A DNA stretch of 64,000 nucleotides from NCBI GenBank assembly GCA_948443805.1, contig CAOJUB010000002.1:68910-132909 (forward strand), read 5' to 3'. Position 1 is the stretch's first letter. Each line of letters opens with the position of its first letter. The translations under genes and the position numbers were made by a program. Under the pieces are notes generated by a model, which searched no databases, was not told where the DNA came from, and worked only from the letters and a program-made list of their open reading frames with translations. Shown here in pieces: positions 8,274 through 16,592 of this stretch. Origin of the DNA: an uncultured Clostridia bacterium (GTDB lineage Bacteria > Bacillota > Clostridia > Oscillospirales > UBA644).

Positions 8274-9044
8274 TTATTCCGCAGAAATATATTTATCTAC
8301 AATTTCCTGGAATTTTCCGCTTTCTTTCAGCTTGCGCAGCGAAGCGTTCACCTGATTCAAGAACTCTGTATTTCCCTTCCGGACGGCAATTGCATATTCC
8401 TCATCGGCATAAGCTTCGTCCAAAATTTTCAGACCGGGCTGCTGAGAAACAAAGACTTTCGCAGGTTCGCTGTCGATAACAACCGCCGAGATTTTCCCCT
8501 GGCTCAGCGCCTGAACGGCTTCAAAACCTTTGCTGTAGCTCTCCACGTTTTCTTCGCCGTATCCGCCGTTTTCGGGCGTATCGCTGGCATAAATCCAGCC
8601 GGTAGTTCCGGCCTGAACGCCGATCTTCATGCCGAGCGTGATATCATCAAGGGTATTGATCTGCCCGTCGTCCCTGACAATAACCACCTGTTTTGCTTTC
8701 GCATATGTATCGGTAAAATCCACACTCTCCAAACGGTCGGGACGAATGGTAAGACCCGCCGCGCCGACATCGGCCTTGCCGCTGGCCACAGCGCCGAGAA
8801 CCGATTCAAATTCCATATCTTCAATGACAAGTTCCATACCGAGATCTTCGGCGATCGCGGCCATGACTTCCGCATCGATTCCGATGATATTGGTTCCGTC
8901 CTTGTATTCATAGGGCGGAAATTCCGCATTGGTCGCCATAACCAGTTTCTTTTTACTGGTACTCCCCTGCTCCGAGTTGGTACATCCGACCAATACAGAA
9001 AAAAGCATCAGAAATACCAGCGCGAGAGAAATAATTTTTTTCAT
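8274..9044 (-). CDS. Amino-acid ABC transporter substrate-binding lipoprotein
   Basis: 256 residues. The signal peptide MKKIISLALVFLMLF ends in a lipobox (SVLVGC), so the protein is anchored to the membrane by its N-terminal Cys. The mature part is a family 3 solute-binding domain: VMATNAEFPPYEY, IIGIDAEVMAAIAEDLG, AAGLTIRPDRLESVDFTDTY, and GVQAGTTG. This matches polar amino-acid receptors such as those for glutamine, cystine or arginine; which one cannot be read from sequence. The ATG at 9044 is preferred over that at 9053 because AAAGGA is eight bases upstream. It is the first gene of the importer operon. Confidence 0.92.
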   Translation of the reverse strand: MKKIISLALVFLMLFSVLVGCTNSEQGSTSKKKLVMATNAEFPPYEYKDGTNIIGIDAEVMAAIAEDLGMELVIEDMEFESVLGAVASGKADVGAAGLTIRPDRLESVDFTDTYAKAKQVVIVRDDGQINTLDDITLGMKIGVQAGTTGWIYASDTPENGGYGEENVESYSKGFEAVQALSQGKISAVVIDSEPAKVFVSQQPGLKILDEAYADEEYAIAVRKGNTEFLNQVNASLRKLKESGKFQEIVDKYISAE

Positions 9045-9072
9045 TTCTATCATCCTTTGTCCGTTTTTTATT

Positions 9073-9101
9073 ATTATACACCTTTTTTAGTATTCATGCA
9101 A
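9073..9101 (-). promoter_or_regulatory. Sigma-A promoter of the amino-acid importer operon
   Basis: On the minus strand TTGCAT (9101-9096), a 17-base spacer and a perfect TATAAT (9078-9073), about 30 bases before the lipoprotein start. Confidence 0.78.
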
Positions 9102-9218
9102 GACGTTCCCGATTTTTTTAACAATTTATTTACAAAAAATCCAAGTCATTTTTTGTCTTTTCAAATCCCTCGGCGGCCGCCTCACAAAAAATGTCGTTTT
9201 TATTTATTTTTTTTGTCA

Positions 9219-9247
9219 TTGACTTTCTTTTCATTTCATGGTAAGAT
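9219..9247 (+). promoter_or_regulatory. Sigma-A promoter upstream of the TPP riboswitch
   Basis: TTGACT (9219-9224), a 17-base spacer ending in ATGG, and TAAGAT (9242-9247). Transcription would start a few bases before the riboswitch. Confidence 0.8.
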
Positions 9248-9263
9248 AAACCGACAATAAAAT

Positions 9264-9350
9264 ACGGACGGGGAGCTTGTAAAGCAGGCTGAGAGGAAGT
9301 CATCCAACTTCGACCCTTGAACCTGATTTGGGTAATGCCAACGTAGGAAT
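9264..9350 (+). ncRNA. TPP riboswitch (THI element)
   Basis: The conserved blocks of a thiamine-pyrophosphate aptamer are present in order: CGGACGGGGAGC, GGCTGAGAGG, CGACCCTTGAACCTGAT, TGGGTAATGCCAACGTAGGAA. CTGAGA forms the pyrimidine-sensing helix, and the CCTTGAACCTGAT/GGTAATGCCA blocks bind the diphosphate. A terminator follows directly and then thiT, so high TPP should stop transcription of the thiamine transporter. Confidence 0.96.
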
Positions 9351-9358
9351 TTTTTTAC

Positions 9359-9389
9359 GGGAAGCATTTTTTATGCTTCCCTTGTTTTT
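9359..9389 (+). terminator. Expression-platform terminator of the TPP riboswitch
   Basis: A 9-bp perfect stem (GGGAAGCAT / ATGCTTCCC) with a five-T loop, followed by TTGTTTTT, nine bases after the aptamer and 30 bases before thiT. It is expected to form when TPP is bound. Confidence 0.92.
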
Positions 9390-9420
9390 CGTCCGTAACA
9401 ACAAAGGAGTGTAAAAACAA

Positions 9421-10236
9421 ATGAACAACAAACGGGTACTGCGCCTTGTTGAGTGCGCGATTCTCATTGCGATCGCAACAGTTTTGAGCCTGATCAAAAT
9501 CGTCGATCTTCCTTACGGCGGTTCGGTCACCATCGCCTCCATGCTGCCGGTCATCATCCTTTCCTACCGGCACGGACTGGGCTGGGGCGTGGCTTCGGGG
9601 CTGGTCTTTGCCGCCGTTCAGCAGCTGCTCGGGATGAATTCACTGACCTATGTCACCACCTGGCAGAGTGTTTTGGCCGTGATCCTGCTTGATTATATCG
9701 TGGCCTTTGCCGTAACTGGTTTGGGCGGTGCTTTCCGGAAAGCGGTCAAAAACCAGGCGGCGGCCCTGTCGCTCGGTGCGGCGCTGGCCTGCGTACTTCG
9801 CTATTTCTGCCACGTAATTTCGGGAGCGACCGTATGGGCGGGAATTTCCATCCCGACGGCGGCGGCTCTGGGATATTCGGTCATTTACAACGCCACCTAC
9901 ATGCTGCCCGAATTAATCGTCACCGTTATTGCAGCTTTCTACCTGGGCTCGCTGATTGATTTCCGGGAAGAACAGCTGACCCGCATAACAAAGGTCAAAA
10001 CCGCCAAACGATCCGGCTTGCTTTCGGGAATCGCAGGACTTTTGATTGCCGGCGCGCTGATTTTCGACGTGGCCGCGATCTTTTCCAAACTGCAGGACGC
10101 GGAAACGGGAGAATTCAGTATCGTTCAAATTTCAACCGTCAACTGGATGGCTGTCCTTCTCGTTACAGCCGCGGCGGCAGTTCTGGCAGCGGCGATCTTC
10201 TTCTTTACAAAAACCACCCAGAAAAAACAAGCATAG
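9421..10236 (+). CDS. thiT: Energy-coupled thiamine transporter ThiT (ECF S component)
   Basis: 271 residues. The N-terminal ~185 residues match ThiT/YuaJ: SLIKIVDLPYGGSVTIASMLPV, RHGLGWGVASGLVFAAVQQLL, and a conserved last span YMLPELIVTVIAAFYLG. These six helices bind thiamine and recruit the shared ECF energising module, which is encoded elsewhere. The preceding TPP riboswitch confirms the substrate. The protein is longer than usual (about 180-200 residues): residues ~195-271 add a linker and two further hydrophobic helices (LLSGIAGLLIAGALIFDVAA and WMAVLLVTAAAAVLAAAIFF). GGAG precedes the ATG. A terminator follows. Confidence 0.93.
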   Translation: MNNKRVLRLVECAILIAIATVLSLIKIVDLPYGGSVTIASMLPVIILSYRHGLGWGVASGLVFAAVQQLLGMNSLTYVTTWQSVLAVILLDYIVAFAVTGLGGAFRKAVKNQAAALSLGAALACVLRYFCHVISGATVWAGISIPTAAALGYSVIYNATYMLPELIVTVIAAFYLGSLIDFREEQLTRITKVKTAKRSGLLSGIAGLLIAGALIFDVAAIFSKLQDAETGEFSIVQISTVNWMAVLLVTAAAAVLAAAIFFFTKTTQKKQA

Positions 10237-10250
10237 CCAAAAAAAATATA

Positions 10251-10281
10251 CCGTTCTCCCATCACGGGAGAACGGTTTTTC
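10251..10281 (+). terminator. Terminator after thiT
   Basis: A perfect 10-bp stem (CCGTTCTCCC / GGGAGAACGG) with a five-base loop, then a T run. Confidence 0.93.
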
Positions 10282-10339
10282 TTTTCTAAAGAAAAAATCT
10301 GTCTTTTTTGTAAATCCCCGGATTTTCTGAAAAAAAGTC

Positions 10340-10368
10340 TTGACATTTTCCGGTAAACGATGTACAAT
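10340..10368 (+). promoter_or_regulatory. Sigma-A promoter of the Gfo/Idh/MocA gene
   Basis: Consensus TTGACA (10340-10345), a 17-base spacer and TACAAT (10363-10368). The gene starts about 40 bases downstream behind AAGGAGG. Confidence 0.88.
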
Positions 10369-10409
10369 GTGAAAGGAATAAAATCATCCGTTTTAAGGAG
10401 GATATTTTA

Positions 10410-11492
10410 ATGGAAAAGAAATTAAAAGTCGGAATCATTGGATGCGGCGGAATTGCAAACGGCAAGCATCTTCCCGGACTGAAGAAAGTAAAAGAAGCGG
10501 AAATGGTTGCTTTCTGCGATATCGTTGTTGAAAGAGCGGAAAAGGCAAAAGAAAATTACGGAACGCCCGATGCGAAAGTCTATGCAGACTATAAGGAACT
10601 GCTCGCAGACGCTTCGATCGATGTTGTGCATGTCTGCACGCCGAACAAATCGCATGCGCCGATCTCTATCGCCGCGCTGGAAGCGGGAAAACACGTTATG
10701 TGTGAAAAACCGATGGCGAAAACAGCGGCCGACGCCAGAGCCATGCTGGAAGCGGCAAAGAGAACCGGAAAGAAACTGACGATCGGGTACCAGAACCGGC
10801 AGAGACAGGAAATGCGTACGCTGAAAAAATACTGCGACGACGGCGTTCTGGGCGACATTTATTTTGGAAAAGCGATCGCCCTGCGCAGAAGAGCAGTTCC
10901 GACCTGGGGTGTATTTATGAATGAAGAAGAACAGGGCGGCGGACCGCTGATCGACATCGGAACCCATTCGCTTGACCTGACCCTGTGGATGATGAACAAC
11001 TACGAAGTGGAAAGCGTACTCGGAAATGTTCATTACCAGCTCGGCAAACAGGCCAACTGCGCCAATGCCTGGGGTTCCTGGGATCCGGCGACCTATACGG
11101 TAGAAGATTCGGCTTTCGGTCTGATCAAAATGAAAAACGGCGCAACGATCATATTGGAATCCAGCTGGGCGATCAACATGGTGAATACACCGGAAGCTAC
11201 CTGCATGCTGGCAGGTTCAAAAGCCGGCGCTGATTTCTGCGACGGACTTCGTATCAACGGCGAAGAATACTCGAAACTTTATGTGAAAAAGGTTGAAATG
11301 GCAAGCAGCGGCGTAGACTTCTTTGCCGGAACCACCGATAATGATCCTGCGGCCACCGAAGCACAGCAGTGGATCAACGCGGTTCTCAACGACACCGATC
11401 CGACCGTTCTTCCGGAACAGGCGCTGGTTGTCAGCGAGATTCTTGAAGCGATTTATGAATCCTCCAAGACAGGAAAAGCCATTTATTTCTAA
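10410..11492 (+). CDS. Gfo/Idh/MocA family NAD(P)-dependent oxidoreductase
   Basis: 360 residues. The N-terminal Rossmann fold starts VGIIGCGGIANGKHLPGL, and VVHVCTPNKSHAPISIAALEAGKHVMCEKPMA carries the conserved EKP motif whose Lys contributes to catalysis. The C-terminal domain includes GGGPLIDIGTHSLDLTLWMM, with the His expected in the active site. Enzymes of this family oxidise or reduce sugars, inositols or their derivatives; the substrate cannot be assigned. It has its own strong promoter and no sugar-transport neighbours. Codon use is even and the start is unambiguous (AAGGAGG nine bases upstream). Confidence 0.93.
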   Translation: MEKKLKVGIIGCGGIANGKHLPGLKKVKEAEMVAFCDIVVERAEKAKENYGTPDAKVYADYKELLADASIDVVHVCTPNKSHAPISIAALEAGKHVMCEKPMAKTAADARAMLEAAKRTGKKLTIGYQNRQRQEMRTLKKYCDDGVLGDIYFGKAIALRRRAVPTWGVFMNEEEQGGGPLIDIGTHSLDLTLWMMNNYEVESVLGNVHYQLGKQANCANAWGSWDPATYTVEDSAFGLIKMKNGATIILESSWAINMVNTPEATCMLAGSKAGADFCDGLRINGEEYSKLYVKKVEMASSGVDFFAGTTDNDPAATEAQQWINAVLNDTDPTVLPEQALVVSEILEAIYESSKTGKAIYF

Positions 11493-11553
11493 GAAGAATC
11501 CTGCCGATTAAACCGGAAAATTCAAAAAAACTTTTACAACTTTGCAACAACGG

Positions 11554-11583
11554 TTGACTTTCCGGTAATAAATCGTTTATAAT
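11554..11583 (+). promoter_or_regulatory. Promoter of the glutamine synthetase leader
   Basis: TTGACT (11554-11559), an 18-base spacer and a perfect TATAAT (11578-11583). It lies 123 bases before the glutamine synthetase start, leaving room for the structured leader. Confidence 0.82.
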
Positions 11584-11592
11584 GAAAAGGAC

Positions 11593-11652
11593 AAAGGCGT
11601 CGCTTAAGGGAAAGGATCAGAATCCTTTGCCGGAGCGGCGTCTTTTCATTTT
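11593..11652 (+). promoter_or_regulatory. Attenuator-like leader hairpin before glutamine synthetase
   Basis: The outer arm AAAGGCGTCGCTT (11593-11605) pairs with GAGCGGCGTCTTT (11633-11645), using G-U wobbles. Inside is a perfect 7-bp hairpin (AAAGGAT / ATCCTTT, loop CAGA). TTTTCATTTTT follows, making the whole an intrinsic terminator between the promoter and the gene. The downstream ANTAR protein is of the class that binds leader RNA to prevent termination, so it is the likely antiterminator. The inner loop has G at position 4 if counted as a hexaloop but lacks the A expected at position 1 of known ANTAR targets. Confidence 0.6.
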
Positions 11653-11705
11653 TATGTTTATTGAATGAACCGCCGTCCGACCGGACGGAAGATGGGAGAA
11701 TCGTC

Positions 11706-12920
11706 ATGTTTTACACCGAAACGGAAGTTATGGAATTTGTCAAAGAAAACGACGTAAAGTTTATCCGTCTTGCCTTCTGCGATATTTTTGGCGTTCAGAA
11801 AAATATCGCCATTATGCCATCGGAACTGCAGCGCGCTTTTCAGGAGGGGTTTCCTTTTGACGCAACAGCCGTCCCGGGGCTGGAGTCCGCCGACGACGAT
11901 CTGCTTCTCGTCCCCGATCCGTCTACCTTTTCCATTCTTCCCTGGCGGCCGGATACCGGACGGGTCATCCGCCTGTCCTGCAATCTTTTCAACCGGGATA
12001 TGACGCCGTTTGAACTGGACAGCCGTTATCTTTTAAAACAGGCGACTGCCGCCGCAAGGAAAGCCGGCGTTACCTGCAACATGGGCGTCAACTGCGAATT
12101 TTATCTGTTCCGTACCGATGAAAACGGCAATCCGACCGAAACGCCGCTGGACAACGCCGGATATTTTGATATTGCGCCGGAAGACAAAGGCGAAAATATC
12201 CGCCGCGAAATTTGCCTTTCGCTGGAAAGCATGGGCATCTGCCCGGAAAGTTCCCACCACGAAGAAGGGCCGGGACAAAACGAAATTGATTTCAAATACA
12301 GCGATCCGCTTTCGTCCGCCGACAATGTCACGGCTTTTAAAGTGGCAGTCACAACATTGGCGGCAAGAAACGGGTTGTATGCATCGTTTGCCCCCAAACC
12401 TATACCGGATAAAAACGGAAACGGTTTTCATATTAATATCTCACCGGACATGTTCCAGCCGGAAGAGGGTTATTTTGAACATTTTATGGCCGGCATTATG
12501 AACCGAATCAATGAAATCACCCTGTTTCTGAATCCCGGAAAAGACTCGTATCAGCGTCTCGGCGGCTCGAAAGCGCCGAAATATATTTCCTGGTCAAAAG
12601 ACAACCGCAGCCATTTAATGCGGGTTCCTTCCACCAACAAAAAACCTTCAATAGAACTCCGCTCCCCCGATCCGCGGACCAACCCCTATATCGCCTATGC
12701 GCTGATTATCCGCGCCGGCTTAGAAGGAATTGAAAAGAAGCTAACCCTTCCCGCCCCCTGCACGGTTTCTGTCGACGCGCTTCCCGAGACGGAACGAAAA
12801 CAACTGAAACCGCTTCCCAGAACCTTGGCCGAAGCAGCGGAAATCGCGGAAAACAGCGAGTTTATCCGCCGCATTTTGCCGCAAAGCATGATTCAGGCAT
12901 ATAAAAGAGATTACAGATAG
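11706..12920 (+). CDS. glnA: Glutamine synthetase, type I
   Basis: 404 residues from the ATG at 11706, seven bases after GGGAG; an in-frame ATG at 11661 lacks a ribosome site. Motifs: CDIFGVQKNI near the N-terminus, NCEFYLF (metal-binding Glu), EEGPGQNEIDFKY (ammonium and metal site), NGNGFHINIS (ATP site; NGSGMHxHxS in most members), KAPKYISWSKDNRSHLMRVP and IELRSPDPRTNPYIAYA. It makes glutamine from glutamate, ammonia and ATP. At ~404 residues it is shorter than the common 444-residue enzyme, and it lacks the adenylylation-site region of proteobacterial forms. It is followed 12 bases later by an ANTAR regulator and preceded by a terminator-like leader. It could instead be a glutamine-synthetase-like ligase, but all key motifs are present. 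Confidence 0.87.
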   Translation: MFYTETEVMEFVKENDVKFIRLAFCDIFGVQKNIAIMPSELQRAFQEGFPFDATAVPGLESADDDLLLVPDPSTFSILPWRPDTGRVIRLSCNLFNRDMTPFELDSRYLLKQATAAARKAGVTCNMGVNCEFYLFRTDENGNPTETPLDNAGYFDIAPEDKGENIRREICLSLESMGICPESSHHEEGPGQNEIDFKYSDPLSSADNVTAFKVAVTTLAARNGLYASFAPKPIPDKNGNGFHINISPDMFQPEEGYFEHFMAGIMNRINEITLFLNPGKDSYQRLGGSKAPKYISWSKDNRSHLMRVPSTNKKPSIELRSPDPRTNPYIAYALIIRAGLEGIEKKLTLPAPCTVSVDALPETERKQLKPLPRTLAEAAEIAENSEFIRRILPQSMIQAYKRDYR

Positions 12921-12932
12921 GCGGGATTCTAT

Positions 12933-13511
12933 ATGTTAACCGAAAACCGACCCTGCAGCGTTCTGGTCGTTTCGGGAGGGAAAAAAGGCGCGGATTTTAT
13001 CCTTCGGATGCTCTCTCCCCCGGACTTCCAGCCGATTTTGGTTGCCGGAAGCGCCGCGGAAGCAAAACAGATGATGATTGCAACCGATTTCGACCTGGTC
13101 ATCATCAACGCCCCTTTGCCCGACGAACCCGGCCATCATCTGGCCATGACGCTGACCGACCGGGGCTGTGAAATTCTGTTGATTATCAAAAACGAAAATT
13201 ATGACGAAATCAGCTATACCGTTGGTGAATACGGAATTTTCACCCTCTCCAAACCGATTACCGGACAAATGTTCACCCAGGCGGCAAACTTTTTGCTCCG
13301 GTCAAGAAAAAAATATCAAACGCTTGCCGAAGAAAACCGGAAGCTGACAGCAAAAATGGAAGACCTTCGGATCATCGACCGCGCAAAATGCGTGCTTATC
13401 AGCCAGATGAATATGAACGAAGAACAAGCGCACCGTTATATCGAAAAACAGGCGATGGATCTGCGAAGCACCAAACGCAGTGTTGCCGAAGGGATTCTGA
13501 GAAATCTCTGA
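12933..13511 (+). CDS. ANTAR-domain RNA-binding antiterminator with pseudo-receiver domain
   Basis: 192 residues. Residues 8-120 have the receiver fold (SVLVVSGG, DFDLVIINAPLPDEPG, FTLSKPI), but the phosphoacceptor Asp is replaced by Asn59 and the N-terminal acidic pair is missing, so phosphorylation is unlikely. A coiled-coil linker (~121-140) leads to the C-terminal ANTAR domain (RAKCVLISQMNMNEEQAHRYIEKQAM, then VAEGIL). ANTAR proteins bind hairpins in nascent RNA and block terminators. In clostridia a similar protein is encoded next to glnA and controls nitrogen assimilation. Here the target is probably the leader at 11593-11652. Confidence 0.87.
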   Translation: MLTENRPCSVLVVSGGKKGADFILRMLSPPDFQPILVAGSAAEAKQMMIATDFDLVIINAPLPDEPGHHLAMTLTDRGCEILLIIKNENYDEISYTVGEYGIFTLSKPITGQMFTQAANFLLRSRKKYQTLAEENRKLTAKMEDLRIIDRAKCVLISQMNMNEEQAHRYIEKQAMDLRSTKRSVAEGILRNL

Positions 13512-13556
13512 CGACAGCAAAAAACACAAAAACCCAAGGAAAGGAACCGATATTTT

Positions 13557-15158
13557 ATGACAAAATATGTTTTTGTAACCGGCGGCGTTGTTTCCGGACT
13601 GGGAAAGGGAATCACGGCCGCCTCACTGGGACGGCTGCTTAAAGAACGCGGGCTGAAAATCGCGGCGCAGAAACTGGACCCCTATATTAATGTAGACCCC
13701 GGAACCATGAGCCCCTACCAGCACGGAGAGGTTTTTGTTACCGAAGACGGCGCAGAAACCGACCTGGATCTCGGCCACTACGAACGCTTTATTGATGAAA
13801 ACCTGAATAAATATTCCAATCTCACAACCGGGAAAGTTTACTGGAACGTCCTGAACAAAGAACGAAAAGGCGAGTATCTGGGCGAAACCATTCAGGTTAT
13901 TCCACATATCACCAATGAAATTAAAAGCTTTATTTACAGCGTGGGCAATAAAACCAACGCCGACGTGGTTATCACAGAAATCGGAGGAACAACCGGCGAT
14001 ATTGAAAGTCAGCCGTTTCTGGAAGCCATTCGGCAGGTTGCTTTTGAAGCCGGTCATGAAAATTGTCTGTTTATCCATGTCACGCTGATTCCCTACATCA
14101 AAAGCTCCGGCGAACACAAATCAAAACCGACCCAGCATTCGGTCAAGGAGCTTCAGTCCATGGGTATTTTCCCGGATATTATCGTTGCCCGGTGCGATGA
14201 ACCTTTTGATGAAAGCATTGCGAAAAAAATCGCTCTTTTCTGCAATGTCAAACCCGATTGCGTCATTGAAAACCTGACCATGAACGACCTCTACGAAGCG
14301 CCGCTCATGCTGGAAAAAAGCAATTTTTCCGATATCGTCTGCCGCGAACTGAAAATTCCGAATCCCAAAGGAAATCTTTCGGAATGGGAAAAGATGCTGA
14401 CCAAAATCAAAAACCGGACAAAACGGGTAAAAATCGCGCTGGTGGGCAAATACGTTAAACTGCACGACGCCTATCTTTCGGTAGCGGAAGCGCTCAGCCA
14501 CGCCGGTTACGAACACAGCGCGCATGTGGATATCCAATGGATCGATTCGGAAGCCGTCACCAAAGAAACCGCCGGAGAACTTCTCGGCGGCTGCAGAGGG
14601 ATCCTGATTCCCGGAGGATTCGGCAACCGGGGCATTGAGGGAAAAATCGCCGCGGCGGAATATGCAAGAAAGAACAATATTCCGTATCTGGGCATCTGTC
14701 TGGGAATGCAAATCGCCGTAATTGAATTTGCGCGCCATGTCTGCGGACTGGCCGATGCAAACTCCGGAGAATTTGACGAACAGACAGAAAACCGGGTTAT
14801 CGACTTTATGCCCGATCAAAATAATCTCATAGCCAAAGGCGGAACCATGAGGCTGGGTAGCTATCCCTGCAAAATAGAACCCGGAACGCTCATGCAGAAA
14901 GCTTACCGGACTGATCACATTGAAGAACGGCACCGCCACCGTTATGAATTCAACAACGAATACCGGGAAACCATGCAGAGCCAGGGGCTTGTCATCAGCG
15001 GAACCTCCCCCGACGGACATATCGTAGAAACGGTGGAGATCCCCGAAAATGATTTCTTTATCGGCGTTCAGTTCCATCCGGAATTCAAGAGCCGGCCAAA
15101 CAAACCCCATCCGCTGTTTGTGGAATTTGTCGGCGCGGCATTAACCAAACAAAAATAA
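13557..15158 (+). CDS. pyrG: CTP synthase
   Basis: 533 residues, the family's usual length. The N-terminal synthetase domain starts [24 protein letters not shown], with [20 protein letters not shown] and [11 protein letters not shown]. The C-terminal glutamine amidotransferase domain has [11 protein letters not shown], the nucleophile Cys in YLGICLGMQ and the His/Glu pair in [12 protein letters not shown]. It converts UTP to CTP using glutamine nitrogen and ATP. Its position after glutamine synthetase and the ANTAR regulator links pyrimidine and nitrogen metabolism. The start is supported by AAGGAA upstream. A two-way terminator follows. Confidence 0.98.
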   Translation: MTKYVFVTGGVVSGLGKGITAASLGRLLKERGLKIAAQKLDPYINVDPGTMSPYQHGEVFVTEDGAETDLDLGHYERFIDENLNKYSNLTTGKVYWNVLNKERKGEYLGETIQVIPHITNEIKSFIYSVGNKTNADVVITEIGGTTGDIESQPFLEAIRQVAFEAGHENCLFIHVTLIPYIKSSGEHKSKPTQHSVKELQSMGIFPDIIVARCDEPFDESIAKKIALFCNVKPDCVIENLTMNDLYEAPLMLEKSNFSDIVCRELKIPNPKGNLSEWEKMLTKIKNRTKRVKIALVGKYVKLHDAYLSVAEALSHAGYEHSAHVDIQWIDSEAVTKETAGELLGGCRGILIPGGFGNRGIEGKIAAAEYARKNNIPYLGICLGMQIAVIEFARHVCGLADANSGEFDEQTENRVIDFMPDQNNLIAKGGTMRLGSYPCKIEPGTLMQKAYRTDHIEERHRHRYEFNNEYRETMQSQGLVISGTSPDGHIVETVEIPENDFFIGVQFHPEFKSRPNKPHPLFVEFVGAALTKQK

Positions 15159-15186
15159 CGCTTTTTCCGTTTTTACATCTTTTCAT

Positions 15187-15232
15187 AAAAAGAACCGTCC
15201 GGAGACTGTTGCTCCCAGACGGTTCTTTTTTT
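15187..15232. terminator. Bidirectional terminator between pyrG and the serine hydrolase
   Basis: A 13-bp stem (AAAAAGAACCGTC / GACGGTTCTTTTT), with an inner GGAG/CTCC pairing, gives U tracts on both strands. It serves both converging genes. Confidence 0.92.
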
Positions 15233-15278
15233 CGGCAATCTATATTTTCCTGCTTTTTGCCACAGACATCCCCATACG

Positions 15279-16424
15279 CTATTCCAATTCGTTAAGCAGT
15301 TTGATACCCAACACAGTAGCCGGGATCCGGCAGTCCGGAGCCAGATTCGACAGAACAATAACCGCCGCCTCTTTATCACGGCAAAAACCAAGATAACTGT
15401 TGTAATTCCCCGTGCCGCCATTGTGCCAGACAATGCCGTTTTTCTTATCTATGATCCACGCCATGGCGACCGAATCCATACCGATCCCCATTGCCTGATA
15501 TGTTTCAGGAGCGGCGCTGATCGGTTGCAGTTCTTTGTGGCAGTCTGCAAAATATCCGGTTTCATCAAGCTGAAGCTGAGCGTAGGCCAACATATCATCT
15601 ATATTTGAAGTAAGTCCCCCGGCAGACAAATAAGCATCGTCATCATTCCAGTCCCAATATTTTCCCAGATCACCGTTTTGCGCTGAAAGCTGCGTATGCG
15701 TAAGATTCCATTCCTTCATAAATTGGTTGACAAGGGTAGCATAATCCTCGGCATAAACATGCTCCAAAATCAAACCGAGAACCGCATAGCCGTAGTTTGA
15801 ATAATGAAAGGCATAATCCTCGTCGGGGAGACTTAATTGACCGGCCTTATCGGCTATCATCGTTTTCGTAATGCCCAAAAAGGAATTTTTTCCCCGGAAG
15901 AAATTAAAAACCATTGGGCTTTCCATATAGTGGCTCTTATATCCGGACGTATGGGTCAGCAGTTCCTCGATCGTTGGATAAGCATTCCCCGCCGGCAAAG
16001 AAAGATACCGGTCGATCGTTGCATCCATCGTAATTTTTTCTTCCTGCACCGCTTTACTCACCATAGCGGCAGTAAATGTTTTCGTAAGCGAACCGATCTC
16101 ATAAGTATGTAACTCTTTGGGCAATTCTGTCCCATTTTCTCCGTAAACGGTATAAGAAGCCTTGCCATTTTGAATGATTCCAACCGTGATAACGGCGTCT
16201 TCGTTATCCTTTGTCGTATACGCCAATGCCTCCTGAAACGACAGTCCGGGAATTTTACTCATCTGATAGCGGCCGTATACCGACAAAGAAACCAAAAATG
16301 TTCCGCCGCACAAAATTACGGCTATCAAGAAAATCAAAAAGATTTTCCACTTTTTCCTTCCTTTTCTTTCTAATTGACGCCATTTCATCCCCAAACAACC
16401 CCCATGATTCTGTTTCATCACCAT
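15279..16424 (-). CDS. Serine hydrolase, class C beta-lactamase/penicillin-binding-protein-like, membrane-anchored
   Basis: 381 residues. An N-terminal basic stretch and one membrane span (KWKIFLIFLIAVILCGGTFLV) place the catalytic domain outside the cell. Catalytic motifs: SLTK at residues 112-115 (nucleophile and base), YSNYGYAVLGLILE (YxN), ELLTHTSGY, and WHNGGTGNY (HxG in place of KTG). The family includes AmpC-like lactamases, DD-peptidases and esterases; HxG instead of KTG favours the esterase/peptidase branch over a true lactamase. The start is uncertain (ATG at 16424 or 16388). Upstream lies structured intergenic element A, whose minus-strand -10 boxes could drive it. Confidence 0.85.
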   Translation of the reverse strand: MVMKQNHGGCLGMKWRQLERKGRKKWKIFLIFLIAVILCGGTFLVSLSVYGRYQMSKIPGLSFQEALAYTTKDNEDAVITVGIIQNGKASYTVYGENGTELPKELHTYEIGSLTKTFTAAMVSKAVQEEKITMDATIDRYLSLPAGNAYPTIEELLTHTSGYKSHYMESPMVFNFFRGKNSFLGITKTMIADKAGQLSLPDEDYAFHYSNYGYAVLGLILEHVYAEDYATLVNQFMKEWNLTHTQLSAQNGDLGKYWDWNDDDAYLSAGGLTSNIDDMLAYAQLQLDETGYFADCHKELQPISAAPETYQAMGIGMDSVAMAWIIDKKNGIVWHNGGTGNYNSYLGFCRDKEAAVIVLSNLAPDCRIPATVLGIKLLNELE

Positions 16425-16592
16425 ACCGGATAAACCATTTTCAAGTAATTTTATCCGTCCTTTCCCGCCGGCAGAATTTCCACTTCACCCATATACCGCT
16501 TTGCCGGTGAAGACAGGCTCTTGCCTGCCGTCCCGGATTCTCACTGACAGAAAGAATAGCATTTACTGCTGTCTGAAAGATATTTTTCGCAG

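Noticed and set aside
10125..10367. 80-codon minus-strand frame after thiT
   Set aside because: It runs through the thiT terminator and the thiT 3' end; a shadow frame.
15187..15232. Fourth copy of the AAGAAC...GTTCTT palindrome
   Set aside because: The half-sites are 10 bases or more each around an 18-base loop with T runs: an ordinary two-way terminator.
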